A DNA stretch of 64,000 nt from Tragulus kanchil (taxonomy: Eukaryota > Chordata > Mammalia > Artiodactyla > Tragulidae): the NCBI GenBank assembly GCA_022376925.1, contig JAIOJX010000004.1:127559123-127623122 (forward strand), in the 5' to 3' direction. Below, one piece after another: positions 60,901-63,794 of the stretch. The first letter of the stretch is position 1; each line of letters starts with the position of its first letter. A program made the translations under genes and the position numbers. Below the pieces are notes generated by a model. The model ran no database searches, was not told the origin of the DNA, and saw only the letters and a list, made by a program, of their open reading frames with translations.

Positions 60901-62701
60901 CCCTCTTTCACATTTTAACGTCTCTGAAATCTGAGCACATGGAGTTGTGTCAGTTCAACTTTCAGCATTTTTTTCAATCATACATAAAAAATGTCACATC
61001 TTACACTCAGTGGCCATATATGTTATGTCCAAGGAGTCATGGAACTCTTATTTTTTAACAGGAGAAAACTGGTAATACTCTAGCTAGAAAATAAAATTTA
61101 AAATCAAGTTGTTGTAAGTCATTATGTTTTAAAGTTTTCTGAGTACTTGGATGTTCTCTTTCTTACATTAACATAGAAATCTTTCTAAAGCACATCATTT
61201 GATGTTCACAATTGCAGGGGCATCATAACTTGAATGCCCTGGCTCATAGAGCATTCAGACCTCCCTGCTCTTACCCTCATCTGTCTTTCTCGTCTTGATT
61301 CTCTTACTGTTACTCTGAGACCAGCTAAACTTATTTTTCTAGCAGATTTCTCATGCCTTTTCACATCCATTCTTTTATGCATGCTGAGTGATTATGTCTA
61401 ATTCTGCTTATCCAGTACTTTAATATAAATCATTTTATAAATTAGCATATTTAAAATGAGCCAATAGATATATCAGGCATTTTTATCATAACAGATTACA
61501 GCGTCCTCATGTCTACCTACCTGTACACCTCTACGGACAACTGGTGCACCACAAAACAGGCTGTCATTTATTGGAAGTACAGGTAAAAACATAATTTGCT
61601 TATTTTAAATAGCTACAGTGGTAGTAAAAAGTTAATATTGCTAAAGTATTATCTTTGCAAAAACTTCTTAAAAGCCTTCAAGTCAGTGGCATAATTTTTT
61701 TTAAAGTTCCATCTTGTAATTGACTTTGGCATTCTGTATTTGCAGTCCTTAGACACACATACTGACTTGCAAGCATTTCTGTGATTCATGGCCTTTTGCA
61801 TAGGTAATGACTTATGTAGAATAAGTAACCCAGTGAAGGTCTGAGTTCTTTCCTGTCTAGTTTGTTGGGGAAGTAAAACATACTGAAAAATTGAATTTCT
61901 TCAATTTTTAGTTAAACTGGGTTAGCCACCAGGGAAGCCCTCTTTCACATTTTAACGTCCCCCTGAACCGGCACCCTTGCAGTGAGGTGGTGTCCTTCCC
62001 AATGGACCACCAGGGGAAGCCCTCTTTCACATTTTAACGTCTCTGAAATCTGAGCACATGGAGTTGTGTCAGTTCAACTTTCAGCATTTTTTTCAATCAT
62101 ACATAAAAAATGTCACATCTTACACTCAGTGGCCATATATGTTATGTCCAAGGAGTCATGGAACTCTTATTTTTTAACAGGAGAAAATTGGTAATACTCT
62201 AGCTAGAAAATAAAATTTAAAATCAAGTTGTTGTAAGTCATTATGTTTTAAAGTTTTCTGAGTACTTGGATGTTCTCTTTCTTACATTAACATAGAAATC
62301 TTTCTAAAGCACATCATTTGATGTTCACAATTGCAGGGGCATCATAACTTGAATGCCCTGGCTCATAGAGCATTCAGACCTCCCTGCTCTTACCCTCATC
62401 TGTCTTTCTCGTCTTGATTCTCTTACTGTTACTCTGAGACCAGCTAAACTTATTTTTCTAGCAGATTTCTCATGCCTTTTCACATCCATTCTTTTATGCA
62501 TGCTGAGTGATTATGTCTAATTCTGCTTATCCAGTACTTTAATATAAATCATTTTATAAATTAGCATATTTAAAATGAGCCAATAGATATATCAGGCATT
62601 TTTATCATAACAGATTACAGCGTCCTCATGTCTACCTACCTGTACACCTCTACGGACAACTGGTGCACCACAAAACAGGCTGTCATTTATTGGAAGTACA
62701 G
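893..62701 (+). CDS. RICTOR: RICTOR, internal part (24 exons, residues about 66-899)
   Basis: RICTOR is the large scaffold subunit that, with mTOR, mSIN1 and mLST8, forms mTORC2, the kinase complex that phosphorylates the AKT, SGK and PKC hydrophobic motifs. The 24 exons listed separately translate, when each is used once, to one continuous 834-codon frame with no stop. Phases agree at all 23 junctions and each has GT..AG splice sites. Stretches such as LLCDIGHSEEK, LQNPEVVALRGGLN, WGIELLVTQLHDKN and LQRPHVYLP match the mammalian protein as I know it. The part encoded is the N-terminal ARM/HEAT-type helical repeat region, including the Pfam RICTOR_N and middle regions, used for mTOR and SIN1 contact. 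The start codon, promoter and C-terminal exons are outside the window. Seven exons occur more than once because of about 1.1 kb duplications that are probably assembly artefacts. Confidence 0.97.
2023..2087 (+). CDS. RICTOR: RICTOR exon E1 (duplicate copy)
   Basis: This is an identical second copy of E1, 1,130 bp downstream of the first, inside duplication D1. It lies closest to E2 and has the same splice sites. It is probably the same genomic exon represented twice. Confidence 0.9.
2088..2895. other. Intron between E1 and E2
   Basis: AT-rich intron lying within duplication D2, so most of it reappears at 3235-4042. I see no recognisable repeat family or gene. Short antisense open frames here have no protein-like character. 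Confidence 0.6.
2896..3021 (+). CDS. RICTOR: RICTOR exon E2 (defective first copy)
   Basis: This copy has a tacag acceptor and a gtaatt donor but is 126 nt instead of 132. It reads EVRAGLELLYLIQDS where the second copy and the mammalian protein read EVRAAGLRALRYLIQDS. The missing bases fall at CpG-containing positions between about 2934 and 2957. It is probably a sequencing or consensus error, not a real allele. Confidence 0.85.
3205..3234 (+). pseudogene. RICTOR: RICTOR exon E1, truncated third copy
   Basis: Only the last 30 nt of E1 and its gtaagt donor are present. The segment starts abruptly at the junction of duplication D2 with no acceptor, so it cannot be a functional exon. Confidence 0.88.
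4043..4174 (+). CDS. RICTOR: RICTOR exon E2 (intact copy)
   Basis: This 132 nt exon encodes residues about 87-131, including EAKEVRAAGLRALRYLIQDS and LQKVLKLKVDYLIA, typical of a helical ARM/HEAT repeat. The first base completes the Cys codon split with E1, and the last two bases (AG) are completed by E3. This copy should be preferred over the one at 2896. Confidence 0.93.
5097..5423 (-). mobile_element. CHR-like tRNA SINE, long form
   Basis: Read on the minus strand it starts gggcttccctggtggtccag, has a tRNA-like B box, a CHR-like body, a C/T-rich tract and an AAATAAAT tail. The target-site duplication tagcagtctttt lies at 5085 and 5424. D3 copies it at 6288-6614. Confidence 0.9.
6288..6614 (-). 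mobile_element. CHR-like SINE, D3 copy
   Basis: Second representation of the SINE at 5097, with the same target-site duplication, so it is not an independent insertion. Confidence 0.9.
8309..8329. repeat. (TA)n microsatellite
   Basis: A short run of alternating T and A inside the old L1. Confidence 0.85.
8466..8773 (-). mobile_element. CHR-like tRNA SINE, long form
   Basis: An independent insertion into the L1 with target-site duplication tagtgtctt at 8457 and 8774. The tail region gives a G-rich tract on the + strand (8470-8517). Confidence 0.9.
10030..11176. other. Intronic sequence upstream of E3
   Basis: Very AT-rich single-copy intron. I see no gene, RNA or recognisable repeat apart from possible remnants of the L1 at the left edge. 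Confidence 0.5.
11177..11240 (+). CDS. RICTOR: RICTOR exon E3
   Basis: This 64 nt single-copy exon is flanked by a tttag acceptor and a gtaggc donor. It encodes CIDIQQSNEVERTQALRLVRK, residues about 131-152, and ends on a complete codon. Confidence 0.95.
11241..14470. other. Intron after E3, left part
   Basis: AT-rich intron containing duplication D4. Nothing else is recognised. Open frames near 13889-14199 lack coding character. Confidence 0.5.
11779..13915. repeat. D4: direct duplication, period about 1,085 bp
   Basis: 11779-12829 is repeated at 12863-13915, with a few substitutions and 33 bp of filler. It is purely intronic. Confidence 0.95.
14471..14597 (+). mobile_element. Bov-tA SINE, sense
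   Basis: This matches the ruminant Bov-tA pattern: cttccctggtggctcagtgg, then gacatgggttcagtcc, then aagggaatggcaacccac. The 11 bp target-site duplication attaatctttt lies at 14460 and 14598. Confidence 0.88.
14876..15084 (-). mobile_element. Bov-tA SINE, antisense
   Basis: This reads as the reverse complement of Bov-tA with its BovB-derived end (tggtttagtcactaagttgt and ttaccatttccttctccagg). It is diverged and diagnostic for ruminants. Confidence 0.85.
15085..15849. other. Intron, possible L2 remnant
   Basis: Non-duplicated intron. The pyrimidine-rich stretch 15290-15500 could be a diverged antisense L2, but I cannot establish this by eye. Confidence 0.3.
15850..18119. repeat. D5: direct duplication, period about 1,135 bp
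   Basis: 15850-16984 is followed without a gap by 16985-18119. The copies differ by one-base indels in T runs. Confidence 0.95.
15860..15975. repeat. Mammalian-wide repeat fragment
   Basis: The layout cctcatttacaaataaggac, then gagagggttgcttt, then ccctgaaagcc resembles the widespread MIR/L2-type motif. D5 copies it at 16995-17110. Confidence 0.45.
18625..18751 (+). CDS. RICTOR: RICTOR exon E4 (first copy)
   Basis: This 127 nt exon follows a pyrimidine-rich ttacag acceptor and ends at gtcag. It encodes MITVNASLFPSSVANSLIAV through RACIAIICEL, residues about 153-195. The final base begins the Ala codon completed by E5. Confidence 0.94.
19727..19853 (+). CDS. RICTOR: RICTOR exon E4 (duplicate copy)
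   Basis: This is an identical exon with the same splice sites, 1,102 bp downstream, inside duplication D6. If it were real and spliced together with the first copy, 127 extra nt would shift the reading frame. Confidence 0.9.
20679..20899 (+). mobile_element. CHR-like SINE, short form, sense
   Basis: It starts with the gggcttccctggtggtccag head and ends at gatgaaaataaatgg plus an A run. It lacks the C/T-rich tail. D7 copies it at 21778-21998. No clear target-site duplication is visible. Confidence 0.88.
20907..21160 (+). mobile_element. CHR-like SINE directly after the previous one
   Basis: A second head-to-tail SINE beginning 8 bp after the first, with the body ending gaaagaccaacagaagaggcc. 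D7 copies it at 22008-22260. It probably inserted into the A-rich tail of the first. Confidence 0.88.
21324..21449 (-). mobile_element. Older CHR-type SINE, short
   Basis: It has the motif order ctatttatttggttgcact, gaccaggggttgaaccc, cttagccactggaccaccag. The target-site duplication gtaggttaacttttt lies at 21309 and 21450. Copies are at 22424-22549 and, partial, at 23553-23645. Confidence 0.85.
21778..22549. mobile_element. D7 copies of three SINEs
   Basis: This is the same SINE trio as 20679-21449 (two sense CHR-like, one antisense older type), repeated by D7. These are not independent insertions. Confidence 0.88.
22811..23128 (+). mobile_element. CHR-like SINE, long form, sense
   Basis: It has the complete head, body, C/T-rich tract (23073-23105) and A-rich tail, flanked by the target-site duplication aaaatgcaaa. 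The tail contains AATAAA at 23113. D8 copies it at 23907-24224. Confidence 0.9.
23907..24224 (+). mobile_element. CHR-like SINE, D8 copy
   Basis: Second representation of the SINE at 22811, with a few base differences. Confidence 0.88.
24674..24899 (-). mobile_element. CHR-like SINE, short form
   Basis: Antisense copy with part of the body missing. An imperfect target-site duplication, caccacttatattc and caccacctgtattc, lies on the two sides. D9 copies it at 25783-26008. Confidence 0.87.
25783..26008 (-). mobile_element. CHR-like SINE, D9 copy
   Basis: Second representation of the SINE at 24674. Confidence 0.87.
26582..27145. other. Intron upstream of E5
   Basis: Single-copy AT-rich intron. 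I see nothing in it apart from the E5 acceptor. Confidence 0.6.
27146..27315 (+). CDS. RICTOR: RICTOR exon E5
   Basis: This 170 nt single-copy exon has a ttttag acceptor and a gtaggc donor. It encodes residues about 195-251, starting ALQNPEVVALRGGLN and ending YVRADVELE, and is highly conserved in RICTOR. Confidence 0.96.
27621..27665 (-). mobile_element. 45 bp head-only fragment of the CHR-like SINE
   Basis: This holds only the first 45 bases of the SINE in antisense, with no body or tail. It is flanked by a perfect 15 bp duplication gaccatttctttttg at 27606 and 27666. See findings. Confidence 0.85.
27985..28095 (-). mobile_element. Older CHR-type SINE, diverged
   Basis: The motifs ttggctatgctatgtagctc, gaccagagattgaacc and cctttggaccactgggaatg identify an old antisense tRNA-derived SINE of the CHR type. 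Confidence 0.75.
28668..29010 (+). repeat. MIR SINE
   Basis: The classic MIR order is visible: gtagcatagtgattgagagc, then gcaagttattagcctctt, then attattgtgaagaataaatc, then tctggcacataattagttct. About 80 bp in the middle does not fit and may be inserted. Confidence 0.8.
29410..30330 (+). mobile_element. Old L1-type sequence, sense
   Basis: 29780-29960 resembles the same L1 region seen at the start of the window (atgacagctgatttcccaac). 30160-30330 ends gtgagataataaatatttat, a frequent end of old interspersed repeats. The exact family is uncertain. The 77-codon frame at 29717 is part of this and is not a gene. Confidence 0.4.
30331..31141. other. Intron upstream of E6
   Basis: AT-rich intron with no feature that I can name. 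Confidence 0.5.
31143..31159 (+). repeat. (GT)n tract next to the E6 acceptor
   Basis: Eight to nine GT units end about 18 bases before the acceptor AG of E6, followed by ccttttccttttattag. Such tracts can bind CELF or TDP-43 proteins, but an effect here is only inferred. Confidence 0.8.
31178..31245 (+). CDS. RICTOR: RICTOR exon E6
   Basis: This 68 nt exon encodes RILAPYTDFHYRHSPDTAEG and QL plus a split Lys codon, with donor gtaagt. A (GT)n tract ends about 18 bases upstream of the acceptor, which is unusually close. Confidence 0.95.
31489..31835 (-). mobile_element. BovB (RTE) LINE 3' fragment
   Basis: The reverse strand encodes a decayed end of the BovB reverse transcriptase ORF, with RRRCHRMKWL, DSMDINLNKLQE and DREAWSA as visible landmarks. 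BovB is common in ruminants and squamates and absent from most other mammals, so this supports a ruminant source. Confidence 0.9.
31836..34437. other. Intron between E6 and E7
   Basis: 32486-32880 looks like an old interspersed repeat (tctattgctgcatgacaagc at its start) of a class I cannot name. The rest is ordinary AT-rich intron. The antisense frames at 31985 and 32573 show no recognisable domain. Confidence 0.4.
34438..34505 (+). CDS. RICTOR: RICTOR exon E7
   Basis: This 68 nt exon, between acceptor caacag and donor gtaagt, encodes EDREARFLASKMGIIATFRS followed by WA, residues about 274-297. The phase matches E6 and E8. Confidence 0.95.
34840..37147 (-). mobile_element. Old L1 3' end, antisense, doubled by D10
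   Basis: Recognisable L1 3' region motifs run in order: tttctggtgtacagcagact, gggccttgttgtttgtctg, cttaaatcccaaactcc-like text, tcatattttagattccacct, and catctgttgatggactgatt. The apparent length is about twice the real one because of D10. Confidence 0.75.
34955..37147. repeat. D10: direct duplication, period 1,116 bp
   Basis: 34955-36031 is repeated at 36071-37147, with several substitutions. The 39 bp between them looks like a decayed version of 34915-34955. The content is an old L1 3' end. Confidence 0.95.
37442..37524 (+). CDS. RICTOR: RICTOR exon E8
   Basis: This 83 nt exon encodes GIINLCKPGNSGIQSLIGVL and CIPNMEIR, residues about 297-324. The acceptor is tatag and the donor gtaggt. 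Confidence 0.95.
37632..38183. repeat. 24 bp perfect direct repeat pair
   Basis: The same 24 bases, beginning tcttagtatac and ending gctagag, occur at 37632 and 38160. No recognisable element lies between them. Confidence 0.8.
38305..38505 (+). repeat. MIR SINE, diverged
   Basis: The order ctgcagtttgactcctggtt, ccatgatcttaggcaaatta, taatacaagaattatttcca is consistent with a MIR in sense orientation. Confidence 0.6.
38639..38726 (+). CDS. RICTOR: RICTOR exon E9
   Basis: This 88 nt exon encodes RGLLEVLYDIFRLPLPVVTE then EFIEALLSV, residues about 325-353. The acceptor is ttgcag and the donor gtaagt. Confidence 0.95.
38727..39334. other. Intron between E9 and E10
   Basis: AT-rich intron. A short antisense Bov-A/BovB-type piece lies at about 39180-39258 (tcatatccaaatttttgcga and cttatggactatatagcc). 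Confidence 0.55.
39335..39425 (+). CDS. RICTOR: RICTOR exon E10
   Basis: This 91 nt exon encodes DPGRFQDSWRLSDGFVAAEA then KTILPHRARS. The intron to E11 is only 112 bp. Confidence 0.95.
39538..39604 (+). CDS. RICTOR: RICTOR exon E11
   Basis: This 67 nt exon encodes RPDLMDNYLALVLSAFIRNG then LLE, with Val where I recall Ile in human (LALILSAF). The donor is gtaagc. Confidence 0.95.
39632..39912 (-). mobile_element. CHR-like SINE, short form, inside a 431 bp intron
   Basis: Antisense insertion between E11 and E12, with target-site duplication ccctattctg at 39619 and 39913. It makes up about two thirds of the intron. Confidence 0.9.
40036..40116 (+). CDS. RICTOR: RICTOR exon E12
   Basis: This 81 nt exon encodes SLVEVITNSDDHISVRATIL then LGELLHM. 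The acceptor caaag was chosen because the next AG would create an immediate stop. The first residue is Ser, where I recall Gly in human. Confidence 0.93.
40117..41223. other. Intron after E12
   Basis: Intron with a (GT)n microsatellite at 40276-40308. Otherwise nothing recognised. Confidence 0.6.
41436..41762 (-). mobile_element. CHR-like SINE, long form
   Basis: Antisense copy flanked by taaatactactttt and taaatcctactttt. It gives a G-rich tract on the + strand at 41472-41498. D11 copies it at 42602-42928. Confidence 0.9.
42108..42208 (+). CDS. RICTOR: RICTOR exon E13 (first copy)
   Basis: This 101 nt exon encodes ANTILPHSHSHHLHCLPTLM then NMAASFDIPKEKR plus a split Leu codon. The acceptor is ttttag and the donor gtaagt. 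Confidence 0.94.
42602..42928 (-). mobile_element. CHR-like SINE, D11 copy
   Basis: Second representation of the SINE at 41436, differing by about one base. Confidence 0.9.
43274..43374 (+). CDS. RICTOR: RICTOR exon E13 (duplicate copy)
   Basis: This is an identical copy of E13, 1,166 bp downstream, in duplication D11. Inclusion of both copies would add 101 nt and break the frame. Confidence 0.9.
43835..44184 (-). mobile_element. CHR-1-type SINE, full length
   Basis: It carries the repeated ttgtggctc..ggcttagtagttgtgg arrangement and the gaactcgtgtctcctgaatt head region of CHR-1. The target-site duplication aaggtaaa lies at 43827 and 44185. D12 copies it at 44995-45344. Confidence 0.85.
44995..45344 (-). 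mobile_element. CHR-1-type SINE, D12 copy
   Basis: Second representation of the SINE at 43835. Confidence 0.85.
46460..46618 (-). mobile_element. Older CHR-type SINE, short
   Basis: Antisense element with target-site duplication tagtatgtttcatt at 46446 and 46619. D13 copies it at 47596-47754, and a 20 bp remnant at 48879 marks the start of D14's right copy. Confidence 0.87.
47596..47754 (-). mobile_element. Older CHR-type SINE, D13 copy
   Basis: Second representation of the SINE at 46460. Confidence 0.87.
47975..48140 (+). CDS. RICTOR: RICTOR exon E14 (first copy)
   Basis: This 166 nt exon encodes RASAALNCLKRFHEMKKRGP then residues through VQKDIFVLK, about 467-522. It is basic and helical, and the frame is set by the split Leu codon from E13. 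Confidence 0.94.
48400..48501 (+). CDS. RICTOR: RICTOR exon E15 (first copy)
   Basis: This 102 nt, phase 0 exon encodes DTEEALLMNLRDSQVLQHKE then NLEWNWNLIGTILK. The acceptor is tgtag and the donor gtatga. Confidence 0.94.
48624..48670 (+). CDS. RICTOR: RICTOR exon E16 (first copy)
   Basis: This 47 nt microexon-like exon encodes WPNVNLRNYKDEQLH plus two bases. The acceptor reads ttttttag here and tttctag in the other two copies. Confidence 0.93.
49119..49284 (+). CDS. RICTOR: RICTOR exon E14 (duplicate copy)
   Basis: This is an identical copy of E14, 1,144 bp downstream, in duplication D14, with intact splice sites. Confidence 0.9.
49544..49645 (+). CDS. RICTOR: RICTOR exon E15 (duplicate copy)
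   Basis: This is an identical copy of E15 in duplication D14, with the same acceptor and donor as the first. Confidence 0.9.
49768..49814 (+). CDS. RICTOR: RICTOR exon E16 (second copy)
   Basis: This is the second copy of the 47 nt exon, lying in the overlap of duplications D14 and D15. The acceptor is tttctag. Confidence 0.9.
50839..50885 (+). CDS. RICTOR: RICTOR exon E16 (third copy)
   Basis: This is the third copy, 1,071 bp after the second, in duplication D15. It is the copy adjacent to E17. A triplicated 47 nt exon would frameshift the transcript. Confidence 0.9.
50886..52345. other. Intron upstream of E17
   Basis: The left 900 bp is the D15 right copy. The right part (51781-52345) is single-copy. 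The 130-codon frame at 49970, repeated at 51041, lies in this intron, matches nothing I know and is treated as chance. Confidence 0.5.
52346..52481 (+). CDS. RICTOR: RICTOR exon E17
   Basis: This 136 nt exon encodes FVRRLLYFYKPSSKLYASLD then LDFAKSKQLTVVGCQFTEFL and LESEE. Two Ser residues (YASLD, FAKSK) differ from the human residues I recall (Asn, Ala). Confidence 0.95.
52580..52765 (+). repeat. MIR SINE, diverged
   Basis: The order cttagtcacttgctatttat, gtgactttggacaagtgatt, tttgtaaaatggaaaataaa is typical of MIR. Confidence 0.7.
52881..53080 (+). CDS. RICTOR: RICTOR exon E18
   Basis: At 200 nt this is the longest exon in the window. It encodes DGQGYLEDLVKDIVQWLNAS, then SGMKPERSLQNNGLLTTLSQ and HYFLFIGTLSCHPHGVKMLE up to VFQ and a split Cys codon. 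The donor is gtgagc. Confidence 0.96.
53362..53488 (+). CDS. RICTOR: RICTOR exon E19
   Basis: This 127 nt exon encodes LLNLCSLKNQDHLLKLTVSS then LDYSRDGLARVILSKILTAA and TD, residues about 684-726. The donor is gtgagt. Confidence 0.95.
53883..54047 (+). CDS. RICTOR: RICTOR exon E20
   Basis: This 165 nt, phase 0 exon encodes ACRLYATKHLRVLLRANVEF then FNNWGIELLVTQLHDKNKTI and SSEALDILDEACEDK, a HEAT-like helical segment. Confidence 0.96.
54210..54286 (+). CDS. RICTOR: RICTOR exon E21
   Basis: This 77 nt exon encodes ANLHALIQMKPALSHLGDKG then LLLLL and a split Arg codon. The donor is gtaagt. Confidence 0.95.
54287..54740. other. Intron between E21 and E22
   Basis: Single-copy intron; nothing recognised. 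Confidence 0.6.
54741..54819 (+). CDS. RICTOR: RICTOR exon E22
   Basis: This 79 nt exon encodes FLSIPKGFSYLNERGYVTKQ then LEKWHK. The Thr and final Lys differ from the Ala and Arg I recall in human. The donor is gtaact. Confidence 0.94.
54820..57602. other. Long intron after E22, left part
   Basis: Contains D16. The segment 55560-56080 (copy 56645-57165) is less AT-rich than the flanks. Its reverse strand has protein-like but broken frames, so it might be a very old processed pseudogene or an unrecognised repeat. I cannot identify a parent. Confidence 0.35.
55239..57393. repeat. D16: direct duplication, period about 1,085 bp
   Basis: 55239-56306 is repeated at 56323-57393. This pair has one of the larger numbers of substitutions, about ten, mostly in the right half. 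Confidence 0.95.
57603..57932 (-). mobile_element. CHR-like SINE, long form
   Basis: Antisense copy with target-site duplication gaatgtaccctaattt at 57585 and 57933, one of the longest in the window. D17 copies it at 58721-59050. Confidence 0.91.
57951..58135 (-). mobile_element. L1 3' end fragment, antisense
   Basis: The order gattgtttccagcttttcag, tacatgtatatctttgcata, gtataattgttgaatcaaaa matches the old L1 3' region. D17 copies it at 59069-59253. Confidence 0.6.
58721..59050 (-). mobile_element. CHR-like SINE, D17 copy
   Basis: Second representation of the SINE at 57603, with about three base differences. Confidence 0.9.
59735..59995 (+). mobile_element. CHR-like SINE, short form, sense
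   Basis: Sense copy with target-site duplication tctgaaatctcctg at 59721 and 59996. It is more diverged than the others. Confidence 0.88.
60124..60233 (+). CDS. RICTOR: RICTOR exon E23
   Basis: This 110 nt exon encodes EYNSKYVDLIEEQLNEALTT then YRKPIDGDNYVRRSNQ. It follows a 5.3 kb apparent intron inflated by duplications D16 and D17. The donor is gtaagt. Confidence 0.95.
60575..60902 (-). mobile_element. CHR-like SINE, long form
   Basis: Antisense copy with target-site duplication ctctttcacatttt at 60561 and 60903. The G-rich + strand tract is at 60608-60646. D18 starts within its head. Confidence 0.91.
60917..61494. other. Intron upstream of E24
   Basis: Intron with a possible diverged L2-like stretch at 61225-61330. 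Otherwise nothing recognised. D18 copies it at 62036-62613. Confidence 0.4.
61495..61582 (+). CDS. RICTOR: RICTOR exon E24 (first copy)
   Basis: This 88 nt exon encodes LQRPHVYLPVHLYGQLVHHK then TGCHLLEVQ, ending at about residue 899. The acceptor is taacag and the donor gtaaaa. Val replaces the Ile I recall in human PIHLYG. Confidence 0.95.
62614..62701 (+). CDS. RICTOR: RICTOR exon E24 (duplicate copy)
   Basis: This is an identical exon 1,119 bp downstream in duplication D18. Two copies would add 88 nt and shift the frame. Confidence 0.9.
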
Positions 62702-63040
62702 GTAAAAACATAATTTGCTTATTTTAAATAGCTACAGTGGTAGTAAAAAGTTAATATTGCTAAAGTATTATCTTTGCAAAAACTTCTTAAAAGCCTTCAA
62801 GTCAGTGGCATAATTTTTTTTAAAGTTCCATCTTGTAATTGACTTTGGCATTCTGTATTTGCAGTCCTTAGACACACATACTGACTTGCAAGCATTTCCG
62901 TGATTCATGGCCTTTTGCATAGGTAATGACTTATGTAGAATAAGTAACCCAGTGAAGGTCTGAGTTCTTTCCTGTCTAGTTTGTTGGGGAAGTAAAAACA
63001 TACTGAAAAATTGAATTTCTTCAATTTTTTAGTTAAACTG

Positions 63041-63778
63041 AGCCCAAAACATACTCAGTTACCTTTGGTGAGCAACAAACTGAAAAGTATCAGGTGCTGT
63101 TTGCTAGCACCTCACTAGTCTCATATACTTCGTGAAATGTTAAGAGACTTGGGCGAGCAGCTGTTCTTTGAGTATCTGTTCCCAGATTTTGGCTGTGAAT
63201 GTGACTTGCTACTAGGTCCTCAACAAGTATAACCCTTTTCTTAGTTTACGAATAGTTACAGAAATATTTATGTGTGCTTCTTAGCAGTAGTAACCTAGCA
63301 AATTCAGTTCCTTTTCATATCAGTGTTCGTCTCAGGAGCAAAAAGTTTGGCGTAAATATACTCCATAGTTTCATGTTTTTTTTATTGAAGTATGTATCTG
63401 TGTTCAGAATTTGCTGAAAATTTAAATGATTTTCTCAGTCATTACCTACATAGTGTGATAAAATCTAGGTGTTTAGTTTATTATTTTCTATCTAAAAGAA
63501 ATGATAACTAAGGGCAGACATTTTTATAATACTAAGTTCAAAGTACTTTGTTAAACTTTATATGTAATATTTTACTAAATCATTAAACTTTATGAAACAG
63601 GCTATTATCCTTGTTTTAGAGTTTGGAAAGATCAGGACATGAGGAGATTGAGCAACTTGCTGAAGGCACTTACCTAATAAGTTTCTCCAACTCTAATATA
63701 TGAACTCAAAGCCTGTGTCTTAATGTGCTTCTTCAGAAATTTTGCATAGAAATATTTTAATATTTTCAATATGCAAAG
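63041..63778. other. Intron after E24
   Basis: Mostly AT-rich. 63560-63715 (tattatccttgttttagagt, gattgagcaacttgctgaag, actcaaagcctgtgtc) looks like a mammalian-wide MIR/L2-type repeat. Confidence 0.5.
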
Positions 63779-63794
63779 TTTATTGGAAGTACAG
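63779..63794 (+). pseudogene. RICTOR: RICTOR exon E24, truncated third copy
   Basis: Only the last 16 nt of E24 plus its gtaaaa donor are present, starting at the junction of duplication D19. There is no acceptor. Confidence 0.8.

Larger units (their letters stand above)
60842..63040. repeat. D18: direct duplication, period 1,119 bp
   Basis: 60842-61919 is repeated at 61966-63040 and duplicates E24. The junction 61920-62035 holds two overlapping decayed fragments of the same SINE head. Confidence 0.95.
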
